Assembly (NCBI GenBank): GCA_016124315.1
Contig: WGNW01000088.1
Span: forward strand, 20,769-84,768
DNA length: 64,000 nt
DNA from: Alphaproteobacteria bacterium
Lineage (GTDB): Bacteria; Pseudomonadota; Alphaproteobacteria; SMXS01
Direction: 5' to 3'
The notes beneath the pieces were generated by a model that saw only the letters and a program-made list of their open reading frames with translations, was not told the DNA's origin and ran no database searches. Shown piece by piece: positions 1 through 7,074 of the stretch. Position numbers and translations under genes: made by a program. Position 1 is the first letter of the stretch, and every line of letters begins with the position of its first letter.

Positions 1-1
1 C

Positions 2-49
2 CGCAACCGGCGGGTGGAACTGGTCGTGTTCGGCGGCGAGGGAGGATAG
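2..49 (+). CDS. tssL: TssL C-terminus (partial, OmpA-type end)
   Basis: Only the last 15 codons and the TAG stop are inside the window. The visible tail reads RNRRVELVVFGGEGG. The NRRVE(L/I)V pattern is the usual ending of OmpA/MotB peptidoglycan-binding domains, and the next gene is tssM. Together these suggest an extended TssL (DotU family) with a C-terminal OmpA domain that anchors the T6SS membrane complex to the cell wall. The stop lies 3 nt before the tssM start, so the two are co-transcribed. The rest of the protein cannot be judged. Confidence 0.7.
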   Translation, partial: RNRRVELVVFGGEGG

Positions 50-52
50 CCG

Positions 53-3000
53 ATGTCCCACCGCGCCATCCGCCTCGCCGCGGTCTTCCTGCTCCTGGTT
101 CTGTTCTGCCTGCTGTTCTTCTTCCTCTCCCCCTACGTCTCCATCGCCGGTGCGGCGATCTTCGCGCCGGTCTGGCTGCGGCTGCTCATCGTCGCCCTGA
201 TCCTGCTGACCTGGGCGGGACTCGAAGGCTACAAGTGGATGCGGCGCGGCAAGCGCGACAAGGAGATGGCGGAAGGCCTGGAACACGCCGCCGGGGATTC
301 CCGGGGCGGCGGCGCGCGCGACGACATCCAGGAAATCAACGAGAAGTTTCGCCGCGCCCTCAAGATGCTCCGCCAGCGCCGCTTCGGCGGCAGCCGGCAG
401 CGCCTCTACGAGCTGCCCTGGTACCTGATGATCGGTCCGCCCGGCTCGGGCAAGACCACCTGGATCCGCAATTCGGGCCTGCGCTTCCCGCTGGCGGAGG
501 TGTTCGGCAGCGATCCGGTGCAGGGCATGGGGGGCACGAGAACCTGCGACTGGTGGTTCACCGAGGAAGCGGTGATCCTGGACACGGCGGGGCGCTTCTC
601 CACCCAGGATTCCGACCCCAGCGTCGACAGCGCGACCTGGCTCGGTCTGCTCGGCGCGCTCCGGCGCAACCGGCGGCGGCGGCCGCTGGACGGCGTGATC
701 GTCGCCATGAGCGTCGCCGACCTGGCCAGCCAGCCGCCGGAGAAGCTGATCGAGCGGGGCATCAAGATCAATCGCCGGCTGAGCGAGATCGCCGAGAAGG
801 TCGGCACCACGGTGCCGGTCTATTTCGTGTTCACCAAGACCGACCTGGTCGCCGGCTTCACCGAGTATTTCGAGGACCTCACGGCCGACGAGCGCGAACA
901 GGTCTGGGGCGAGACGTGGCCGCTGGACCGGTCCGGCGACGTGCCGGACATGGTCGGGCACTCGATCGACAGGCTGCTTGGGCGGCTGGACGAACGGCTG
1001 GTCGCACGCCTGCACGCGGAGACCGACCCGCAAAGGGACGCGCTCATTCACGGCTTCCCGTTCCAGTTCGCCAGCCTGAAGCCGGCCATCCGCAGGTTCC
1101 TGGGGGAGGTGTGCCGCAAGGGCCCCTATGGCGACGCCGCCATCCTGGCACGGGGCGTGTATTTTTCCAGCGGCACGCAGGAAGGCGACCCGTTCGACCG
1201 CATCCTGCAGAGCGTGGCGCGCGACCTCGGCCTGCCGCAGCCGGTGCAGGCCCGCGCCCGGGGCAGCAGCCGGAGCTTCTTCATCGGGCGGGTGCTGAAG
1301 GACGTGATCTTCCGCGAGGCCGGCCTCGTCGGCAACACCGGCTTCCTCGACCGGTACCGGACCTGGATCCAGCGCCTCGTCATCTTCGGCTCCGCCGCGA
1401 TCTTCCTGCTGACGGCGGTGCTGCTCTATGTCAGCTATGCCAACAACCGGCAACTGCTCGCCAGTCTGGACGCCAAGGCGGCGGGCATGACCGAGCAGGC
1501 CCGCGCGCCGCTGCCGCCCGACGCGCCGCTCTTCGGCCTGCTGCCGACGCTCAATGCGCTGCGCGACTTTCCAGCGGGCTTCGCCAGGGAAGACGAGCCG
1601 ACGCCGGCGTGGCACGGGCTTGGCCTCTATCAGGGCGACGCCTACGGCGCGACCGCGCGCGATGCCTATGCCGACGCGCTGAGCGGCGCGTTCGTGCCCG
1701 CGCTGATGCACGATGTCGAGGCGGTCCTGCGCTCCGACGCCGAACCCGGCCGCCGCTATCAGGCGCTCAAACTCTACTTGATGCTGGCCGACCGCGACCG
1801 GTTCGATCCCGCCTACGTCACGGCAGCCAGCGTCGGCGTCCTCCGGCAGCGCTACGGCGCGCTGACGCCCGAGGCCGAAGCCGCCATCCAGGCCCACGCC
1901 GCGGCGCTGGGGGACAAGCGGCTGGCGGCCGCCCTGCGACCGGTGGCGCTGGACAAGCCGCTGGTCGAGCAGGTCCGGCGCGACCTGACCGACATGGACC
2001 CCGCCGTGCAGGTCTACGCGTCCCTCAGCCAGGCGCTGGCCGACACCGACATTCCGCCCTGGCGCCTGCGGGACCATGTGACCGCCGCCGAACGCTATTT
2101 CGACACCGAAGGCCGCCAGCTTTCCGTCCCGCCCCTGTTCACCCGGAAGGGCTATGCCGAGCTGTTCATGAAGCAGGCGCCGGCCGCCGTCCATGCCGCA
2201 GCCGGCGAAGGCTGGGTGCTGGGCGCGGGCGAGGGACGGCCGGGCGCGTTCGACGAACGGCGGCTGCTGCGGGACGTGACGCGGCTCTACTTCCAGGACT
2301 ACCGGCAGTCCTGGAACGACCTGATCGGCTCGCTGCAGTTGCGGGTGCCGCCGACCCAGGACCTGCGTCCCTTCGTCCGCCGGCTGGCCGACCGGGACTC
2401 GCCGCTGCGGGAAGCCCTCAAGGCCATCGTGGCGGAGCTGGATTTCGCCGCGCCCGGTGCCGACAAGGCCGCCGCGGCGCTGAAATCCAAGCTGGGCGCC
2501 GCCGCATCGTTCATGCCCGCCGGTGTCGGATCCCATTCGGACGAGATGGATCCCCGGAAGGCCGTCAGCGCCGAGTTCCGCGACCTGATCCAGCTGGTCG
2601 GCGGCCCCAAGCCGCCGCTCGACGGCATCCTCGATCAGCTCGGACAGTTCTCCGACTCGCTGCGCGACATGGAACGCACCGGCGACTCCGGCAAGTTCCA
2701 GGACGCGGTCGACACGCTGCGCGACGACGCCCGCGGCCGGCCGGCGCCGCTCGATGCCTGGATGCTCCAGCTCGCCGACATCGGACACCAGGCGTTCGTA
2801 CAGGATTCGGGCGAGCGGGTCGCCGGCGCCTGGGCCGCCGCGGCGGACTCGCGCTGCGCTTCCATCAACGGCCGGTTCCCGTTCCGGCCCGGTGCGCGCG
2901 AGGACGTCAACCTGGCCGACTTCGCCGACCTGTTCGGTTATGGCGGCGTGCTGGAGAGCTTCTTCAACGAGCACATGAAGCCCTATGTCGACCGCTCCGG

Positions 3001-3505
3001 CGGCACCTGGAAATGGCGGGACCCGTCCCAGGCGCCCGACCTGCCCTCGGGCGCGCTGGGCCTGTTCCAGCAGGCCGACGAAATCCGCAGCGCCTTCTTC
3101 CGGCAGGGCGCCCAGGAACCGAAGGTGGAATTCCAGATCAGCTCGCGGAGCATCGATTCCCGCGCCACCAACGCGACGCTGGTGCTGGGCGGCAAGACCA
3201 TGGTGTTCCGCCCCAACATCCCGGCCACCTACAAGCTGACCTGGCCGTTCGACCCCAACGACGAGGCCTCCTATCTCGTCTTCATCCGCGCCGGCGGCGG
3301 CACCACCACGCCGCAGGAGTTCCAGGGCCCCTGGAGCCTGTTCCGCCTGTTCGCCGGCAACCTGCGCTCCGGCGGCAGCCGCGACCGCTTCGTGCTGCGG
3401 CTGGAGCGCGACGGGCTGGTCGCCGAATTCGAGGTCAAGGCGCTGTCGGTCGACAATCCGTTCGGCCTTCGCCTGGACCGGTTCAGATGTCCGGCGAACC
3501 TCTAG
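53..3505 (+). CDS. tssM: T6SS membrane complex protein TssM (IcmF family)
   Basis: An inner-membrane, 1150-residue protein, full length for the family. Two N-terminal membrane segments (about residues 8-26 and 42-58) precede a cytoplasmic NTPase-like domain with an intact Walker A motif GPPGSGKT at residues 128-135. A third membrane segment follows at about 442-463, and the remainder is the large periplasmic region ending in the conserved C-terminal IcmF domain. TssM forms the trans-envelope channel with TssL and TssJ. It starts with ATG just after the tssL stop, with GGAGG upstream, and overlaps tagF by 19 nt. Many TssM proteins lack an intact Walker A, so ATP binding is plausible here but not shown. 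Confidence 0.97.
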   Translation: MSHRAIRLAAVFLLLVLFCLLFFFLSPYVSIAGAAIFAPVWLRLLIVALILLTWAGLEGYKWMRRGKRDKEMAEGLEHAAGDSRGGGARDDIQEINEKFRRALKMLRQRRFGGSRQRLYELPWYLMIGPPGSGKTTWIRNSGLRFPLAEVFGSDPVQGMGGTRTCDWWFTEEAVILDTAGRFSTQDSDPSVDSATWLGLLGALRRNRRRRPLDGVIVAMSVADLASQPPEKLIERGIKINRRLSEIAEKVGTTVPVYFVFTKTDLVAGFTEYFEDLTADEREQVWGETWPLDRSGDVPDMVGHSIDRLLGRLDERLVARLHAETDPQRDALIHGFPFQFASLKPAIRRFLGEVCRKGPYGDAAILARGVYFSSGTQEGDPFDRILQSVARDLGLPQPVQARARGSSRSFFIGRVLKDVIFREAGLVGNTGFLDRYRTWIQRLVIFGSAAIFLLTAVLLYVSYANNRQLLASLDAKAAGMTEQARAPLPPDAPLFGLLPTLNALRDFPAGFAREDEPTPAWHGLGLYQGDAYGATARDAYADALSGAFVPALMHDVEAVLRSDAEPGRRYQALKLYLMLADRDRFDPAYVTAASVGVLRQRYGALTPEAEAAIQAHAAALGDKRLAAALRPVALDKPLVEQVRRDLTDMDPAVQVYASLSQALADTDIPPWRLRDHVTAAERYFDTEGRQLSVPPLFTRKGYAELFMKQAPAAVHAAAGEGWVLGAGEGRPGAFDERRLLRDVTRLYFQDYRQSWNDLIGSLQLRVPPTQDLRPFVRRLADRDSPLREALKAIVAELDFAAPGADKAAAALKSKLGAAASFMPAGVGSHSDEMDPRKAVSAEFRDLIQLVGGPKPPLDGILDQLGQFSDSLRDMERTGDSGKFQDAVDTLRDDARGRPAPLDAWMLQLADIGHQAFVQDSGERVAGAWAAAADSRCASINGRFPFRPGAREDVNLADFADLFGYGGVLESFFNEHMKPYVDRSGGTWKWRDPSQAPDLPSGALGLFQQADEIRSAFFRQGAQEPKVEFQISSRSIDSRATNATLVLGGKTMVFRPNIPATYKLTWPFDPNDEASYLVFIRAGGGTTTPQEFQGPWSLFRLFAGNLRSGGSRDRFVLRLERDGLVAEFEVKALSVDNPFGLRLDRFRCPANL

Positions 3506-4266
3506 ACGCCGCCGGCCCGGGCTTCTTCGGCAAGGTGCCGGCGATCGGCGATTTCGTGCGCCGCGGCCTGCCGGGCAGCTTCGTCGAGCCCTGGGACGCC
3601 TGGATGCGGGCGCTGCTGCAGTCGGGGACGTCCCGGCTGGGCGACGACTGGCTGGAAATCTACCTGACCAGCCCGATCTGGCGGTTCGTGCTGCCGCCGG
3701 GGACGTGCGGCCCCGAAGCGGTGGCCGGCGTGATGGTGCCCAGCATCGATGCCGTGGGACGCTGCTATCCCCTCACCCTCGCCGAACTGGTGCCCGCGGC
3801 TTCGGCCGGCGCGCCCGGGATCGTGCGGTCCCTGCCCTGGTTCGAGGCTCTGGAACAGGCCGCGCTGGGCGCCCTGGCGGAGACCTTCGACCTTGAGCAG
3901 TTCGCCGCTGGGGTGGCCGCCATCGGCCCCGTCGTCGCCGGCGCGCCACCGGCCGCCACGGAGTCCGCTCAGTCTGACCGCCCGGGCGGCGTGGTGGCGG
4001 AACTCACCGCCTCGCCGGCGGGCCAGGACGGCGACGTCTCGGCGCTTTCGGCGGGCCTGTCGCACCATCTGGCTGCGCCCCTCGGCCTTTGGTGGACGAT
4101 CGCGGGCTCGCAACGCCTGCAGGCGACGAGCCTGCTGTTGTCCATGTCGCCGGCCGAGCCGGCCGGTCCGGCGCTGTTCGCAGGGCGCGGCCTGGTCGCG
4201 GCGAAGCTCCCGGCGCCGCCGGAAGAATCCCCGACTGCTACCGGTCCCGACGGCGCGCAGCCATGA
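3487..4266 (+). CDS. tagF: T6SS accessory protein TagF (ImpM family)
   Basis: 259 residues. The N-terminus reads GFFGKVPAIGDFVRRGLP, the signature of the TagF/ImpM (DUF2094) family, followed by the family's FV.PWD.W pattern. In characterised systems TagF represses T6SS assembly post-translationally and works against the PpkA-type kinase pathway. Both a kinase and a phosphatase are encoded on the opposite arm of this locus. The ATG at 3487 lies inside the end of tssM, implying translational coupling. The C-terminal third is Ala/Pro-rich and poorly conserved. No PppA fusion is present, since the phosphatase is a separate gene. Confidence 0.93.
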   Translation: MSGEPLDAAGPGFFGKVPAIGDFVRRGLPGSFVEPWDAWMRALLQSGTSRLGDDWLEIYLTSPIWRFVLPPGTCGPEAVAGVMVPSIDAVGRCYPLTLAELVPAASAGAPGIVRSLPWFEALEQAALGALAETFDLEQFAAGVAAIGPVVAGAPPAATESAQSDRPGGVVAELTASPAGQDGDVSALSAGLSHHLAAPLGLWWTIAGSQRLQATSLLLSMSPAEPAGPALFAGRGLVAAKLPAPPEESPTATGPDGAQP

Positions 4267-4294
4267 GACGAAACCCCGAACAGCGGCAACCAGC

Positions 4295-4843
4295 ATGACA
4301 ACCGATTCCCGCATCGACAGGCTCAAGGATCTCAACGTGCCCGCCCTCAAGGTGATGGTCATCAACGAGTGGCGCAAGGCCGGGCCCAACACCCTGGTGA
4401 AGGTCGTCCCCAAGGAACGGCCGCTCGCCGTCGACGCGGGCGCCAAGGCGCCGCTCGCCGCCGGCTACGTCACCCAGATCAAGTTCGTCACCGGCGCTTC
4501 GCCCGCGGAGATGGAGCGGCGGCTGGGGTTCGGCGTCAGCAAGTACACCGGCCGGACCATCCTGTTCGGCGGCGCCATCGTCTACCGCCTGCTGCGGCTG
4601 CCGACCGCCGAGGAGTTCGACTTCCGGGGCTACAGCCAGCTTCCGGACGGCTATTCCACCAGCGACCAGGAATACGCCGACGTTGAGGAGGAGAACCGGA
4701 AGATGTATCCGCCGGGAAGCGGCGTTCCCCAGTGGGAACTCTGCAAGGGGGTCGGCATACCCTGCAAGGAGATCGCCAGCCTCGCCTATCACGAGGTGTT
4801 CAAATACCCCACGCCGACGCTGGAATACGGGGCCGACGGCTGA
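4295..4843 (+). CDS. unknown T6SS-linked protein, candidate effector or accessory
   Basis: 182 residues, not recognised. It has no signal peptide or membrane segment. The protein is charged at the N-terminus, has a central part reading LFGGAIVYRLLRLP and EFDFRGYSQLP, and a Gly/Pro/aromatic motif YPPGSGVPQWEL near the C-terminus. Such Gly-rich C-terminal motifs occur in polymorphic toxin domains, but I cannot assign a family. It is the last gene of the tssL-tssM-tagF arm, 28 nt after tagF, and converges on the GNAT-like gene 30 nt away. Position suggests a cargo, adaptor or immunity role; this is inference. The ATG was chosen because translation upstream would run back into the tagF region in another frame. 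Confidence 0.6.
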   Translation: MTTDSRIDRLKDLNVPALKVMVINEWRKAGPNTLVKVVPKERPLAVDAGAKAPLAAGYVTQIKFVTGASPAEMERRLGFGVSKYTGRTILFGGAIVYRLLRLPTAEEFDFRGYSQLPDGYSTSDQEYADVEEENRKMYPPGSGVPQWELCKGVGIPCKEIASLAYHEVFKYPTPTLEYGADG

Positions 4844-4873
4844 GAACCCACGGAGCGGCGCGGGCCCCCGGAC

Positions 4874-5488
4874 TCACCGCCAAGTGGCTTGAAGGTCGTT
4901 CTCGATCAGACGCCATTCGTTTCCGTGCCGGGTCCACAGGGACGACGCTCCTGGCTCCAACTCCAGCACGGGGCCGCTGATCATGGTCGTCGCCGCCACC
5001 ACCCTGAACCCGCACCGCGTGGTGTAGTACTCGAGCAGGTGGTCGTTTTCCGCGATGAGCCGCACACGGCCGGCATTGCCGTGCTTCTGGGACAAGGTCG
5101 CCGCCGCTTCCAGCAGCGTCAGGCCGACGCCCCATTCGGACGCGTCGCTCAACACATACCGGACGGTCGCGCTGCCCGGCTCCTCGGTCAGGCTGACCAC
5201 CGCCACGCCGCGAAGGCGATGCAGGTGGAAGATCAGATAGGTGCAGTCGTCGTTCATCCTCGCCGGAATGTCCTGGATGAGCCGTTCCGCTGTCTCCAAT
5301 TTTTCGCCGCTCAAGTGGCTTCTGACCCGGCGACACAGCGTTCTCCAGCCCTCCGTGTCATTCATGAACTGCTGGTAGGTCTGTTCATGGACCGGCGGCA
5401 GCGAAATCCACACCATCCGTTTTTCGGGCAGCGGGTACTCATCCGGTTTATCGGGCGGCGGCATACCATCGGGTGGGTTGCTTGACAT
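4874..5488 (-). CDS. GNAT-fold acetyltransferase-like protein at the end of the T6SS vgrG arm
   Basis: 204 residues, soluble. The C-terminal half shows a GNAT-like pattern: strands around VAVVSLTEEPGSATVRYVLS, a G-rich turn (EWGVGLTLLEAA), and RLIAENDHLLEYYTTRCGF, matching the typical N..(A/L)..(F/Y)Y...GF motif that closes the acetyl-CoA domain. The canonical Q/RxxGxG/A pyrophosphate loop is only weakly preserved, so activity is uncertain. It follows the PAAR gene on the same strand (125 nt gap) and converges with the unknown plus-strand gene at 4295. Function could be an immunity or modifying enzyme for the nearby cargo, or unrelated. ATG start at 5488. Confidence 0.6.
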   Translation of the reverse strand: MSSNPPDGMPPPDKPDEYPLPEKRMVWISLPPVHEQTYQQFMNDTEGWRTLCRRVRSHLSGEKLETAERLIQDIPARMNDDCTYLIFHLHRLRGVAVVSLTEEPGSATVRYVLSDASEWGVGLTLLEAAATLSQKHGNAGRVRLIAENDHLLEYYTTRCGFRVVAATTMISGPVLELEPGASSLWTRHGNEWRLIENDLQATWR

Positions 5489-5613
5489 CTCTCACTCGCG
5501 CGAACACGACGAATGGCCCGACGTATGCCAGGCCGACAACCCCAAGAAGAAGCCTTCCCGATACTCAGTTCGGAACCGCCCACGCCCGGATGGCCCACCC
5601 GGTTGCGGAAGAT

Positions 5614-5904
5614 CTAACCCCCGATCAGTACATTCGGCATCCCGGCGACGATCACGCCGCCGTGGACGGTCATGTCGCCGACACGGGCCGCGGGCAGGCC
5701 GCCGATATAGACGGTCGTCGATCCCTTGGCGATGACGTCGGGCGGTCCCGTGCAGGTCGCCTGGTCGGAGACCCGCGCGGCCGGAAGGGACCCGATCAGC
5801 ACCGTGGGCAAGCAAGGCGGGATGATCGGCCCGCCCACATGGGGCACCGTCCCGGTCACCATCGGGCAGGTGTGCATGTCGGTAACGCGGGCGGCAGGCG
5901 GCAT
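5614..5904 (-). CDS. PAAR-domain spike tip protein
   Basis: 96 residues, a stand-alone PAAR protein. The motif appears three times as PAARVTD, PAARVSD and PAARVGD, with His/Cys residues (HTC, ATC, TVHGG) in the positions expected for the zinc site at the cone tip. PAAR proteins cap the VgrG trimer and attach or carry effectors. No N- or C-terminal extension is present, so any effector must be delivered in trans. The gene starts 4 nt after the stop that would end the frame-restored version of the upstream hydrophobic protein, so the two form a tight pair. Confidence 0.93.
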   Translation of the reverse strand: MPPAARVTDMHTCPMVTGTVPHVGGPIIPPCLPTVLIGSLPAARVSDQATCTGPPDVIAKGSTTVYIGGLPAARVGDMTVHGGVIVAGMPNVLIGG

Positions 5905-5964
5905 GGTCTCAGCCGAGAATTGGAATCGTCGGAGTATAGGGCATGGCGGCGGCGGCGTTCACTT

Positions 5965-6510
5965 TCACACGACCGTTCGCCGGGTCGGCCAACCCGCGAC
6001 GAGCGTCGGCGGCGCACCCCCGGAACCGATGTCGGCGACGAGCTGCGTGAACTTCCTGTCGGCGCTCTTCTGGAAGTCCATCCGGCTGACATAGGAGGAT
6101 CTGACGTTGTAGCTGCTCGCCTGGGTTCGGATGTTCTCGAGATCGTTTTCGGCGGTCAGCCAGTCGATCAACTTGTCGGACCAGCCGAGATAGGCCTCGT
6201 CCGTGGCATAGATCGCGGCCCCCAGCAGACGCCCGATATAGTAGGATGCGAGGACGCCGCCGGCCATGGACGCGAGTTCCCCCAGGGTGGCCGCCCCGAT
6301 CGCCGTCCCCAGGGACATTGTCCGCGCAACCGCGATCAGTTGCGCGACAGTGATGGCGTCCTTCGCGGCAACGGTGATCTTCAGCGCGTTGTACAGCGCC
6401 CCGATGCTGCTTATGGCAACAGCCGCCGACGTATAGAGGCTTGCCGGTACCGGCATCGCGGGTGGAGACGCCATGCTCTCTTCGAAATAGTCGGACCACG
6501 TCTTCGTCAT
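5965..6510 (-). CDS. hydrophobic candidate T6SS effector (probable C-terminal frameshift)
   Basis: 181 residues as read, not recognised. A short soluble N-terminus with SPPAMPVPAS is followed by Ala/Gly/Ile/Leu-rich helices at about residues 23-42, 53-80 and 82-101. A polar C-terminal part follows. The Gly/Ala-rich hydrophobic core and position between vgrG and PAAR resemble small pore-forming T6SS effectors; that function is inferred. As read, the frame ends at TGA 5965 after the odd tail WPTRRTVV. A +1 shift near 5990-5995 opens 27 more codons (LADPANGRVKVN to IPILG) ending at 5909, directly before PAAR. This suggests a real protein of about 200 residues, broken by sequencing error, mutation or recoding. 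Confidence 0.6.
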   Translation of the reverse strand: MTKTWSDYFEESMASPPAMPVPASLYTSAAVAISSIGALYNALKITVAAKDAITVAQLIAVARTMSLGTAIGAATLGELASMAGGVLASYYIGRLLGAAIYATDEAYLGWSDKLIDWLTAENDLENIRTQASSYNVRSSYVSRMDFQKSADRKFTQLVADIGSGGAPPTLVAGWPTRRTVV

Positions 6511-6566
6511 CGCATTCCCTTCCGATTGAGGGTTCCCTTCCTTCCGAATCCCGGCGAACCCGCGAC

Positions 6567-7067
6567 CTAGCCGGATCCGCTCAGCAGCACCGCCATCGCC
6601 ACGGCGATCCCCGTGAGATGCTCGGGCGGCGGCACCGGAGTGTCGTCGCCCCGTACCATCGAACCGCCGCTCCAGGCGACCGCGTAGGCCAGCCAGACCG
6701 AAGGAGTCTGCGGATCGACGTCGTCGACGCAATCCAGCGCGGCGCAGCGCGCCTGCTCTCCCGGCGCCACGACCCACGCATAGACGGCATGGAGCGCACC
6801 CATGTCGAGCGGCGAGACCGGCGTATCGGGCTTGAGTCCGCCTCGCACGAGTTCATAGCCCCAGCGGATCGCATCCTCCTTGGGAAGCGCCTGCGCCGAG
6901 AAGCGAATGGCCGCCTCTTCCTGCCCTGCCGACCACAGGCGCGCCGCATAGCCCGAGGCGGACATGTCCGGCTCCAGCAGCGCGGTGTGCTCCGCTTCCA
7001 TGCCGGCGCGCCGACATGCCTCACGGATCTGCTCGGCAGTGAGGTCGGGCAGGTTCGGCAGAGTCAT
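6567..7067 (-). CDS. DUF6931-like protein, possible effector adaptor
   Basis: 166 residues, soluble, mostly alpha-helical. The segment RFSAQALPKEDAIRWGYELVR followed by PSVWLAYAVAWSGGS resembles proteins grouped as DUF6931, which I recall near VgrG/PAAR genes; this assignment is from memory and tentative. No catalytic motif is evident. It lies directly after vgrG and before the hydrophobic protein, the place where adaptor or chaperone genes (DUF4123, DUF2169, DUF1795 types) usually sit, so a loading role is plausible. ATG at 7067 is preferred over the GTG at 7073 because GAGG stands just upstream. Confidence 0.6.
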   Translation of the reverse strand: MTLPNLPDLTAEQIREACRRAGMEAEHTALLEPDMSASGYAARLWSAGQEEAAIRFSAQALPKEDAIRWGYELVRGGLKPDTPVSPLDMGALHAVYAWVVAPGEQARCAALDCVDDVDPQTPSVWLAYAVAWSGGSMVRGDDTPVPPPEHLTGIAVAMAVLLSGSG

Positions 7068-7074
7068 CACCACC

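Noticed and set aside
235..3486. Long open frame in another phase through tssM, continuous with tagF
   Set aside because: The frame before 3487 is Arg/Pro/Gly-rich with no domain and lies inside tssM; only the part from ATG 3487 is real TagF. It is a GC-skewed shadow.
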